Shown piece by piece: positions 1-9,902 of a DNA stretch of 64,000 bases (positions are counted from its first letter, which is position 1; each line of letters starts with the position of its first letter). The stretch comes from Epiperipatus broadwayi. Its lineage: Eukaryota > Onychophora > Udeonychophora > Euonychophora > Peripatidae. The stretch spans positions 64,001-128,000 of the forward strand of contig JAQFVV010007209.1 in assembly GCA_028023455.1 (NCBI GenBank). Direction: 5' to 3'. A model generated the notes under the pieces. The model did no database searches. It was not told where the DNA came from and worked only from the letters and a program-made list of their open reading frames with translations. The position numbers were made by a program, and so were the translations under genes.

Positions 1-2440
1 TCCCCTTAAGAAGGACCATGTCAAAAATTAAAGAAGATATTAACAGCTTATTTTACACCAGTAACATCTAAATGGATGACATGCCTTAGATTCACAAATA
101 GATGGCAGGTACCTCAAGAAAAATCAAGACTTTAATATAGCATTAAAGATATTACTATAAAAATGTAATTCTAATGTTGAACTGAATATACTTTTGAATC
201 AATTATTATGAAGAATGACATGTAATAAGTTCAAGAAAGTTTTACTGAGTGAACCAGACCAAAATTATAAGCACGTGATTAGCACAGAAAATTTTACTAG
301 AAAATGCTTTAAAATTTCAAGTTACCACACACTCATACAAATCCTCTATAGTTGTAAATAAAACAGTAACTCACAATAAAAAAACCATAGAAGCTTTAAG
401 GATGTTTTAATATGTTATTGCTGTGGTGAAAAAGGCAATGTGAATACAAAATTGTAAATATAAAAGGCTTTGAATTTCTTCTACTTTATATAGTGAAAGG
501 AGATCATTTCCAAAAGCCAGAAGGGCAATTTAAAATCAAATAATACCAATGCATGTATTAATACCTGAGAGGCATGAACATTGGAATACCTGCAGTTGTT
601 TAAGTCAAGACATGCAGTGTTAATAATATGAGCAAATTGATATTGAACTTACAAAGGATGCTCAGTTCCATTTGCTTCAAAACCCAATGTGTAAGAGACT
701 ATTAATGATTTGATGAATAGGGGCATGTTATCATTGGTGGAAGAATTGTCATAGGCTATGCTGGTTGTTTTTATAATAAAGACATATGAAATAATTTGTC
801 TATGAGGAGATTACCATGTAATATTAAATAGATATATTAATAAGAGAAACTACCCGTTTTCAAGTGTGGTTAGATATTAGCATTGTATAATAAATAATAA
901 TAAAAATATAATACTATTTAACAAAAAAAAAAGAACAAGATAAATAATAATAAAATCTTTAACTACAGATGGAATTCTAGAAAATAACTAAAGTAATCAT
1001 AATATCGGGCTAATTTTATAAAACGGATTGCTTTAACTATAACAATTTTTTTTTTCTAAAAAAACTGAAACAACAACAACTAAGAATTATAGGAATACAA
1101 ACATAAAATCTTAGTCGATTCAAAAATCAAAACGATTTGTTTAAAATAGTTTTTCATCACTTTTTAAACGCTTAGATTAATTCGTTAATCTTCGAACATC
1201 TTGCAGATTATTTTCCAATTCACTACAAGACTTTTTACATTACTTTTTCTAAATCTGCTAATCTTTAAAACTTAGCATACATGTTCTTCAAAGATTGTAT
1301 TAAAACTATAATTACTGTTTTGGATTCCAATATTTTTATTTAAGGTATCAAGAATATTGAATTATTAACGAAATAGTTACTTTCAAAGCCGCTTTTTTTT
1401 GTTGTTGTCAGAAATGAATAAATATGTTTAAATAGATAAAATATATATGTACAAATATTTTAGAATCTTTATATTTGTTTAATGCATTAATAGTTTAATT
1501 AAATTTCATCATCGGATTCTCTCAGTGAAAAATTTCTTTATCAATTAAAGTGAATAAAGTCATAATTCACGTTAAATATGTGGCAGTTATGGTTCATTTG
1601 GTTATCAATAATAACAATAAAAAGTAATACTTTAGATATCAATAATTGACGATTGTATCAGCGTTAATAAAATACGATACTGCAGCTACTGTAATTTAAA
1701 ATCTTTAGATTATCAATTTGAAAAGATTCTACTTATAGCAGTTATTTTTCTGCAAAATTGATCTATTTATTAACGTTTTTAGTCTTAAATTTTTTTTATA
1801 AATAAAGTAAATTTTATTATTTGACGTGGTCTAATTCTCAGGGTTCAAAATTTTCATCGAGGTGCGACTATCATACAGCTTTATAGTATCCAACTATTAA
1901 AATATTGAAAGTTGTATAAGATTATCAATAGCAAAACCTTTTTAATAAAGTAAAATATTATTTGTAGAGCAATATTTATTTATTTATGTGCTGATATTTT
2001 TTTTATTATAAATAAAGCAAAACAAATGTCATCATCTTATATATAACAATAACAATTTATTTTATCTTTATTTAATGTCTTAAGCTTAATAACTTCTTAG
2101 CAAACATAATGTTTCTGTAATATTAAAGATTTTCAATAAAAATAATTGAAAGATTAGTTTCTCCGATCCTTTAATTCTTTTTCAGCATTAGAAGTAACAG
2201 GTTGAGTTTTGATCATTAGTTCTAGAGGTCATTCTGCCATTGAAATAAGACAAGATTTCAAATCGACTTCATTATTAAGACTTTCACTAAAGTAAATTTA
2301 TAACATAAGACTGAAATATTAAAAAAAAAGTGTTGAATATTAAATTAAAAAAAAATAATACAACATTATTCTTAACATTATTATAATTAATTATGAAATT
2401 AATTACTGTGAGATATAATAAAATTTATTTCTTTCTTTTT
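1..2440. other. Anonymous AT-rich DNA
   Basis: No open frame, RNA gene or repeat could be supported here. The stretch is poly-A/T-rich with many in-frame stops on both strands. It lies upstream of the candidate exon at 2445 and could be intron of the same gene, but nothing seen in it proves this. Confidence 0.5.
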
Positions 2441-2444
2441 CCAG

Positions 2445-2591
2445 TTTATTTAGTTTTAGGAGTTTATTATGAGCACATTGGATTAATGTACAGTTTGGAA
2501 GAACGACATCTTTTAGATACTGGAGAATATTTTGTTTTGGGCGTGGATATCAATAATTATGATAGTGAGTTTCCAGACAAATATTTAAATG
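2445..2591 (+). CDS. Candidate internal exon, receptor guanylate cyclase-like extracellular domain
   Basis: A 147-nt open segment is preceded by a pyrimidine-rich tract ending in CCAG (2425-2444) and followed by GGTAAGT (2591 onward), so it looks like an internal exon with phase-1 introns on both sides. The frame reads through Y-Y-E-H-I-G-L-M, S-L-E-E-R, L-L-D-T-G-E-Y-F-V-L-G-V-D-I, then D-K-Y-L-N-G. That pattern resembles the ligand-binding (ANF-receptor-like) region of invertebrate receptor guanylate cyclases, single-pass membrane proteins that make cGMP. The family match is from memory of the motif and no search was run. The apparent ATG at 2393 lies upstream of the acceptor and is probably intronic. 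No other exon of the gene was recognised in the window. Confidence 0.55.
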
Positions 2592-2649
2592 GTAAGTTAG
2601 TAAAATACTTCATTACTAGTTTTTAAATATTCTTTAATTTATTATATAT

Positions 2650-3145
2650 ATTAATTCTAATATTCTCACGGATAAATGAATTCCTAGTATTATTTACGGA
2701 AGCTGGTGCTTCCGTGTAGTAAAAATATAATAGCTAAAAATAGCTGACATTTCAGAACAATAACAATTACTTTCCTCAAAACTTCTTCGTTCTCAAATCA
2801 TAAGAATATTAGACAATGATAGCATTTCATGTTTTTTTTAACAATTTGCTGAATTTTTTTTTTGCTTGCGACATTTAAATTCCTTCTCTTTAGTAACTCT
2901 AAAATCAGCGATCGCTCGTCTTGCGTTGTTAGCCGAGAGGTATCGCAGCCGCCATGCAAGCAAGTAGTTGGTTGCAGACGGGTGTGGGTTCGCGTCCCGG
3001 CAGATGCCATGACATATGAAAAAAAAAAATCAGCGATCGTATCGCAAATTGACCACAATGTTAGATGAATAGTATTACTTAATGAAAAGCTATTATTATT
3101 ATTTAGCTATTATATTTTTACTACACGGAAGCTCTCAAAAATACT
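2650..3145. mobile_element. Small inverted-repeat (MITE-like) element interrupted by a SINE
   Basis: The segment 2695-2747 (hairpin ACGGAAGC/GCTTCCGT, then GTGTAGTAAAAATATAATAGCT) is matched in reverse complement by about 3098-3140. The outer left end, with the string TTCTAATATT-TCACGGATAAA, recurs at 21797-21822, so this is a dispersed family. No transposase is present. The interior holds the SINE at 2915-3025. The exact outer ends and target duplication could not be fixed because the flanks are simple AT sequence. Confidence 0.5.
2901..3039 (+). mobile_element. tRNA-derived SINE with 14-bp target site duplication
   Basis: The insert 2915-3025 is flanked by identical 14-bp repeats AAAATCAGCGATCG (2901-2914 and 3026-3039). 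It contains an A-box-like block (TAGCCGAGAGGTATCGC, near 2930) and a B-box-like block (GGGTTCGCGTCCC, near 2986), as in tRNA-Leu/Ser-type genes, and ends in ATGACATATGA plus an A-run. Its 3' end matches the SINE at 34605, so both belong to one family. SINEs of this kind are transcribed by RNA polymerase III and mobilised by a partner LINE. Confidence 0.85.
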
Positions 3146-3583
3146 ATGAATATATATATACACAAGAAAAGCCAACAAATATGTTACAACATAACACACT
3201 CTAATTTGAACATAGTCTAGATAAAAGGAATATTATTACTAGATCACATAACAACTTTTCAAAAATAATATGTATATTTTTATATTTATGGTAAGACATA
3301 GTTTTCATGTCTAGCAACTGATTCTTGAATCTAAGGTTTCTGCACTGGTTGTTTTTTTTAAAAAAAAAAAACTATGTAAATGATGGAAAAGTATAACAAT
3401 TTTAGCGGAAAATACATTGAGTAATAAAAGTTTTTATAGTTATAAGATGTAATATGTTGGACTATTTCCATCATTTATGAGTGAATATTGAATGTATAGA
3501 AAATTTTAAACTTTATTTAAACTTTTCAAATACAAACAACTTGTTAGTAATAACACACAAATAGACAATACAGGTTAGTAATT

Positions 3584-3628
3584 ACACAACGTTTCGAGTA
3601 GTATTATTCTCCACTCTTCTTCAGGTGT
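3584..3628 (-). ncRNA. Hammerhead-like motif, left arm (Penelope type)
   Basis: This is the minus-strand mirror of the motif at 4387-4431: CTGAAGA, stem II GAGTGG/CTACTC, GAAA, minimal helix III ACGT, then GTGT pairing with ACAC. An extra A between the core and stem II departs from the canonical hammerhead, so activity is uncertain. Confidence 0.5.
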
Positions 3629-3662
3629 TGCCGGCCTATATGCACAGTGACAATATTCGCTT

Positions 3663-3735
3663 AGAAGTTGAACTCGCACCTTTAGATTCTTGTATATTGA
3701 ATTTTAAGGCAAACGCTCTACCAACTGAGGCAACA
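3663..3735 (-). repeat. tRNA-like block, left palindrome arm
   Basis: Reverse complement of the tRNA-like block in the right arm. The B box lies at about 3665-3680 and the A box at about 3713-3732. It is part of the repeated element, not a functional tRNA gene: the region between anticodon arm and T arm is too long and the acceptor stem is not recognisable. Confidence 0.55.
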
Positions 3736-4261
3736 TATAGTAGAAATTTGATATATTTATACTTGAGGGTTGGTTCAAAACCTCCTGAGTCCTTCAATTT
3801 TTTTTTATTTTTTTATACAAGTCTAATTATTTTTTTTATTATTTTTTATTTTTTCCTAAGAGCAAGATTAATTAGAGGCTTCCATACCTTGTGTATTGCC
3901 ACACTGGGTTGACTTATAGGATTATTTACCATTGTCATATGAGCAGCTTCCTTGAATTTTCTTCTATGCATTTTTTCCTCTTTATCCAATATCTTTGTAT
4001 TTTCCCATTTAAAGAAAAAATGCATAGAAGAAAATTCAAGGAAGCTGCTCATATGACAATGGTAAATAATCCTATAAGTCAACCCAGTGTGGCAATACAC
4101 AAGGTATGGAAGCCTCTAATTAATCTTGCTCTTAGGAAAAAATAAAAAAAATAATAAAAAAATAATTAGACTTGTATAAAAAAAAAAAATTGAAGGACTC
4201 AGGAGGATTTGAACCAACCCTCAAGTATAAATATATCAAATTTCTACTATATGTTGCCTTT

Positions 4262-4345
4262 GACAGAATAGCTCAGTTGGTAGAGCGTTTGCCTTAAAAT
4301 TCAATATACAAGAATCTAAAGGTGCGAGTTCAACTTCTAGAGTTC
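4262..4345 (+). repeat. tRNA-like block, right palindrome arm
   Basis: The A box TAGCTCAGTTGGTAGAGCG (4270-4288) and the B box GGTGCGAGTTCAACTT (4321-4336) are well preserved. About 20 nt of extra sequence sit between the anticodon region and the T arm, and no matching acceptor stem was found. It is best read as the tRNA-derived head of a retroelement, possibly with an internal polymerase III promoter. Confidence 0.6.
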
Positions 4346-4386
4346 AACTTCTAAGTGAATATTGTCACTGTGCATATAGGCCAGCA

Positions 4387-4431
4387 ACACCTGAAGAAGA
4401 GTGGAGAATAATACTACTCGAAACGTTGTGT
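4387..4431 (+). ncRNA. Hammerhead-like motif, right arm (Penelope type)
   Basis: Order on the plus strand: ACAC, CTGAAGA (4391-4397), an extra A, GAGTGG, loop, CTACTC, GAAA (4420-4423), CGT, U (4427), GTGT. ACAC pairs with GTGT (stem I, 4 bp) and GAGTGG with CTACTC (stem II, one wobble). The GAAACG core with almost no helix III is the form reported for Penelope-like retroelements, which are thought to cleave as dimers. The inserted A next to A9 is non-canonical. Confidence 0.55.
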
Positions 4432-4575
4432 AATTACTAACCTGTATTGTCTATTTGTGTGTTATTACTAACAAGTTGTTTGTATTTGAAAAGTTTAAAT
4501 AAAGTTTAAAATTTTCTATACATTCAATATTCACTCATAAATGATGGAAATAGTCCAACATATTACATCTTATAA

Positions 4576-7500
4576 TATACCATCATTACAAACCTTCAGA
4601 CAAATTTATAGTTATATATTTTTTTGCTTTAATTTTTACATTGTTTACATATAGAAAAATAAAATATTTTCGGTTAATACTGTGTATTAGTTTTATGCAT
4701 TCATTCTTGTCATGAATCAATGCAGCTATTAAGAAACTTTCATTTGGCTCAAATATATGGAGGATATATTTATTATATAGATTGTTGGTATTGAGGCTTT
4801 GAATTCTTTTCTTGTTTTTCTTAATGGATTGCATCCTAATATTAAATTGATCATGGAAGTCGAAAAAAAAAGACTTTTGTTCTAAATGATTTAAGTGCTT
4901 AAACAAAATCTGATAACTTTTTGTCAATATCTGTTTTTTAAAAAAATCATCCATACAAACGGATATCGCAATTTTAATTTTCATCATATTCCTGCTTATA
5001 TAACTTCTGTGGCAAAATTTTCTTTGATGAAAGCATATAATTTATCTGATAAATATCATTTTTCTCAAGAAATAGCACTAACTAAAAATATTTTACTTTA
5101 TAATGGTTACAATAAAACATTATATATAAGCCCTAGTATTGATATTTAAGAAAAAAACAAAGAAGTCATTAATAAGATTAGCAGATAACTGTCTATTTTC
5201 AGCATTAAGACTACCTTTTTCATTAATAAAAAACTCAGTGAGATTTTGCATAAGCCTAAACTTTGATTTAGTACTTTTAGAAAATTAAAATATCTTCATA
5301 ATTCTCCAAAAAGTTGTGTAGGTCAAATAAATAGACATCTTTGTGTCAGAGGGAGCATAAGAATGAATTAAATCAAAAATTAATTACATCAGCTTTTCCA
5401 TTGCAGTTTTTATAAAGTGATTACATCTGTGACTTAGATAATAGTAAAATACTGACTAATTTGGAAAATTCCAATTTAAAAACTATGAGAGTGTCTTTGA
5501 AATTATAAAAAGATCAAGCAGTCTAAATAAATGTGATGAAATACAGCACATTCCAGCCTTATGGAAGCCCATTGTTTTATATCTTCTAAAATCAATTTTA
5601 ATAAATCAACTGATTATAAAACAAAAGCAAATATTTTTTTTGTTAAAACCATCTATTCTGATTGGTCAGCCATACAATATATATATTCTAACCTATACAT
5701 GTGAAGTCTCACTTCCGGGCAATATAATATTAAGTAAAATGGGTCTAACTCAGTTAACGTTAAATTCAAATAATTGATAAATAAAATATTTTGCATTAAT
5801 ATTAAATATTCTACTAGATCAAATTAATAAAAATAATAATAAGATTCAGTTTATAAAATAAATAATAATATTTATTAAATCATGAGACTTGGAAGTGAGA
5901 TACAGGTGACAAGAAAGATTACATTGAGCCAATATCCCACAGGATATTACTTCAATGAGATAAGAACAGTATCCTACCATTACTATCTCAAATAATAAAT
6001 TCATAGCATTCTAACGCCTTTAATAATAACTCATCATTAAGATTAAACTAATAATTAAATCTTAATCTTTTTATCTACAATAACTTAGCTAAATACTTTA
6101 AGTTAATCAAAATCACTGTAGTAAAACATGATAAGGGATTTAATGTCATACTTTACCACACCTAACTAATAATAATAATAATAATAATAACACTCTTCAT
6201 TGTATGATCTAATTTCTACATAACTTTTGATCCACTATATTTCTTATTCGCCATAATAATAATAAGGAAATAATACAATATAATCTTTTATCTTTCATAT
6301 AATAATGTAATAAATATGTGGTAGCATCTTATAATCTGAAAAATATATGTGTGGCAACAGATATCATTTATAATTCAATGTACTATTATAATAATCAATT
6401 TATGACCATAAAGATAATGTAAAATGTAATTTCTTAAAAAAATAAATTCCAAGAAATTATTAGAATTCTTAAAACTAATACTTTATTTATTTCTGTGCAA
6501 ATGTTATGTTCGATTCAAATCTTTTGTGTTTATTATGCATTGCAATGGGAAAGAAAACAATCTAAACATACAAATTTTGAAAAACAAATTTAACAAAGTT
6601 TTTATTATAACAAATAAAATAAAACAACAATCTATTTACACTATTTACACTTGATATTTGAAACTTGCACCGTTAACATCTATTATTCATTGTATCTCAT
6701 AATACAATAGAAAATCAATTTAAGTCTTCACTCTGACTTAAGAAAAAAATATAATACAATTTTTTATATCACTTTGTTATAAAATTTTACTATAAAATTA
6801 TATCTCTTTATATTTATTCTAAAATATTATCTCTCTAAATATTATTACAATATGCCTCCTTAAAACATACATTGAAGCATAGATCGGAAAACATAAAAAA
6901 TAACAATATTGAATATGGATCTTTTTACTAAATAATTTCTCATTTTGCAATGTTATGAATATTATACACAAAATATTTACTGTTAATTTATTAATACAAT
7001 ATATGGGCATCGTTGTTAACCATATTATAATTATTATACCTAATATCTCCCATTTAATACAGAATAGTTGCAATTATTGATGTACTTTTTACTATTTAAA
7101 TAAATACAAAATTGTACCTATACTTATCTTGTGCTATTTTGTGTTACTACATTATATATCGTGAAAAATATGCAATACTTATAAAATAAAATAAGATATT
7201 TAAAGTTAATTAATATTTCAGAGCAACTTTGCTTTATTTATTTTATTCATGAAATATATTTTATTTCCAAAACAAATATAGAACATATTCTATGATTCTT
7301 TACCATCTAGTTCAGTTGGATTCTTAATTCCATTTGCATTGATTCTATTCCTCCTTATAAGTAAATGAACCTATCTTATTCATTCAATAACAGATCTTAA
7401 AATTCTAAATTATTTATTATTTCTTTTCAAAATACAATACTGTTCAATGTAATTGCTTTGGAAAACTGTGATAGCAAATAGATATGTAGGCATAGCGAAA

Positions 7501-8500
7501 AAAACTAGAGTCCTACTCAATAGTACATATTAGATAAAATACCATGGCACAGTGTATCTATAAAATAGAAGCATGACCCATTTGACTACTGTCCTCCACT
7601 ACCAACAATGATGTCAAAGCTATTACTTCAGCTTTATTGAAACATCAGTACTGCTCACAAACAAAATATACCAGCTACAGGGCTTTTTTAACTGTACTCG
7701 TATACTTAATAAGATTACAAAATATTATTCCTATTCCCATAATAAATCCTACATTAATAACATCTCATTGGTTTCATGTTCTTCAAATTATTACCAAGTC
7801 ACTATCTTATCAGAATTTCCCTATAGATTTATCAAATCTACACTGACAAATAAGACTAACCAAAAGAGTCAAAATAATAAATAAAATTCATTCCTAATTA
7901 GAACGATCTCACTAATCTACAAAAAAAGTTTATTTTACTTTACTATCCAGTATTCTTGAACAACATACAAAATAATCATTACTTATACTTTGAAGATCTA
8001 AAATATTAAAGTTCATCATTATATTGTGTTATTAATAATATGAAAATAAAGTATGCATATTTCCTGAATAAATAAATTCTAATCATTACAATTTAAATGT
8101 GTTGTATAAGTGCATTTATATACAACCTAACATTCATACTTCAATATAATATAATTCACTGATAATCTGCAAAAGAAAAAAATATACATCATAAAATATC
8201 AATATTTACAACTATTACCTAAGTGATATCAACTTGTTAATCACTTATGACATCTTCGTGTCCATCCATTAAATAAACATTGTATAATATAATATACATC
8301 CATACTTCCACACTTAGAAATATTAACTTATTTAAATTATCAAACTATTTACTATAAAATTATAATATCATTAGTACTAAATTAATATTCATGTTCCTAC
8401 TCTATTAATTAAATAATATTACACTTAAAAAACTAAAGTTAATAAAATAAATCAAGACATAATTACATATCTCTTTAATATTGATGAAAGTTTTTACAGA
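4576..8500. other. Anonymous AT-rich DNA with short microsatellites
   Basis: No gene was recognised. A short (AAT)n run lies near 6168-6191. The open frames at 4586-4987 (-), 4895-5149 (+) and 6819-7073 (-) are AT-rich, low-complexity and lack recognisable motifs, so I treat them as chance. Confidence 0.5.
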
Positions 8501-8669
8501 ATTCAAAATGTTTTTTTTTTCTTTTCCTGGAGAGTTTCTTTTTTTTTAAATTTTCTCCTAAAGGGCAATCAACCCCCCCTGACCATTGTTAAGTAAGTTC
8601 TCTTGTTCTAATGCTTGATGACAAATACATCATCCCGAACTTGGCTCATGCGTTGTAAACTTCTTCTTG

Positions 8670-8728
8670 CACAATGAATGAAGTTTCAAATCTCGGCTAA
8701 CAACGCAAGACCACAATGAATGAAGTTT
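8670..8728 (-). mobile_element. 25-bp SINE-head insertion with 17-bp target duplication
   Basis: The 17-bp word CACAATGAATGAAGTTT occurs at 8670-8686 and again at 8712-8728. The 25 bp between them (8687-8711), read on the minus strand, begins with the same 21 nt that start the SINE at 2915 (GTCTTGCGTTGTTAGCCGAGA). The insert therefore consists of the 5' head of the SINE only, without body or A-tail. Confidence 0.65.
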
Positions 8729-8964
8729 GAAAAAAAAAAGTATGATAATAAAAAAAAATTTACGATGTCTAAAAATCTAAATTTACTGATGAAAATAATC
8801 ACTGATTTACTTTGAAAAAGTTTAACTGAAACATAGGCTTATTTATACCTGTGTCTATATATATGTAATATTAGGGTATGAGCACAGACTTTCACACGAC
8901 CCACCACTCTCCACTCCATCTAATAACACTGATACACTTAAACATACATATGTTGAAAAGATAA

Positions 8965-9023
8965 ATAATCACCAATATATGTATTTCATGCTAAACCAGC
9001 AATCATCAGTTGGTCCAGATTAT
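8965..9023 (-). ncRNA. Type I hammerhead ribozyme, left arm
   Basis: Minus strand order: ATAATC, bulge TGG, ACCAA, CTGATGA, stem-loop TTGC-TGG-TTTAGCAT, GAAA, TACATAT, cleavage base A, TTGGT, GATTAT. ACCAA pairs with TTGGT and, beyond a 3-nt bulge, ATAATC pairs with GATTAT. Helix III is 3 bp with a 2-nt loop. All invariant core bases are present (C3-U4-G5-A6-N-G8-A9, G12-A13-A14, A15.1-U16.1, H17). Self-cleavage is predicted between the A at 8976 and the following base on the minus strand. Confidence 0.8.
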
Positions 9024-9762
9024 CATCTCTACACATATATACTATAAGTGCTCAGATATATATATATATATTAAGATAGACAATCCTCATACTTTAATGG
9101 ACAGGCTTCAATCTACTCCACACTCCAACTCTTCAACCGTCCATCCAATTGAAAATCTGATGATGGAATGCTCAAAGGCCACCCTCAGGCCGAGATTATT
9201 GTCACACCCATGTTGACCTAAGGTCAATCTGAACCCCACATGTACAGGACATAATACATTAAATACATATGCAAGGATGGGCAGACATCTCTATAATGTA
9301 ATAACTGAAACATAGGCTTATTTATACCTGTGTCTATATATATGTAATATTAGGGTATGAGCACAGACTTTCACATGACCCAGCACTCTCCACTCCATCT
9401 AATAACACTGATGGGTCGTGTGAAAGTCTGTGCTCATACTCTAATATTACATATATATAGACACAGGTATAAATAAGCCTATGTTTCAGTTATTACATTA
9501 TAGAGATGTCTGCCCATCCTTGCATATGTATTTAATGGATTATGTCCTGTACATGTGGGGTTCAGATTGACCTTAGGTCAACATGGGTGTGACAATAATC
9601 TCAGCCTCAGGGTGGCCCTTGAGCATTCCATCATCAGATTTTCAATTGGATGGACGGTTGAAGAGTTGGAGTGTGGAGTAGATTGAAGCCTGTCCATTAA
9701 AGTATGAGGATTGTCTATCTTAATATATATCTGAGCACTTATAGTATATATGTGTAGAGATG

Positions 9763-9821
9763 ATAATCTGGACCAACTGATGATTGCTGGTTTAGCATGA
9801 AGTACGTATATTGGTGATTAT
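9763..9821 (+). ncRNA. Type I hammerhead ribozyme, right arm
   Basis: This is the plus-strand counterpart of the left-arm hammerhead: ATAATC (9763-9768), TGG, ACCAA (9772-9776), CTGATGA (9777-9783), stem II, GAA (9799-9801), helix III, A (9810), TTGGT (9811-9815), GATTAT (9816-9821). Position 15.1 is G here instead of A, giving a G-U pair in helix III, and the helix III loop has also changed. Stem I is intact. It is probably weaker than the left-arm copy. Confidence 0.75.
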
Positions 9822-9902
9822 TTATCTTTTCAATATATGTATGTTTAAGTGTATCAGTGTTATTAGATGGAGTGGAGAGTGGTGGGTCATTTGAAAAAGT
9901 TT

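Larger units (their letters stand above)
3440..4575. mobile_element. 1.1-kb palindromic element with tRNA-like blocks and hammerhead-like motifs
   Basis: The left arm, 3440-3976, is the near-perfect reverse complement of 4014-4575, with a loop of about 37 bp. Each arm contains, outward from the centre, a T-rich tract, a tRNA-like block (A and B boxes), a Penelope-type hammerhead-like motif, and a shared terminal tail. The right arm has a short extra insertion near 4339. No protein is encoded; the open frames at 3846-4145 are mirror images caused by the palindrome. The element looks like an inverted dimer of a tRNA-hammerhead retroelement unit. No clear target duplication was found. Confidence 0.75.
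8811..9902. mobile_element. Palindromic hammerhead-bearing retroelement (retrozyme-like), 13-bp target duplication
   Basis: The insert 8824-9889 is bounded by perfect 13-bp repeats TTTGAAAAAGTTT (8811-8823 and 9890-9902). Its order is: a unit of about 479 bp (8824-9302), the first ~108 bp of the same unit again (9303-9411), then a full unit in reverse complement (9412-9889). The inverted unit starts at a different point, about 71 bp into the forward unit, and reads across the unit junction, so it is circularly permuted. Each full copy contains a type I hammerhead. No protein is encoded. This is the expected outcome if a circular or concatemeric RNA was copied and one strand inverted during insertion; that mechanism is inference. 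Confidence 0.8.

Noticed and set aside
3846-4145. Two 84-residue frames on opposite strands with nearly identical protein sequences
   Set aside because: They are mirror images produced by the palindrome at 3440-4575; no independent coding evidence.
4262-4345. Functional tRNA gene
   Set aside because: A and B boxes are good but the acceptor stem and a normal anticodon-to-T-arm spacing are missing.
5690-5910. Possible short inverted repeat around GGAAGTGAGA
   Set aside because: Only about 10 bp of matching sequence, which is not enough in this composition.
8941-9900. Alternative hammerhead fold using the long ATACATATATTG/CAATATATGTAT pairing as helix III
   Set aside because: It would place G at the cleavage position and leave stem I with two pairs; the fold with minimal helix III gives A at the site and an 11-pair stem I.
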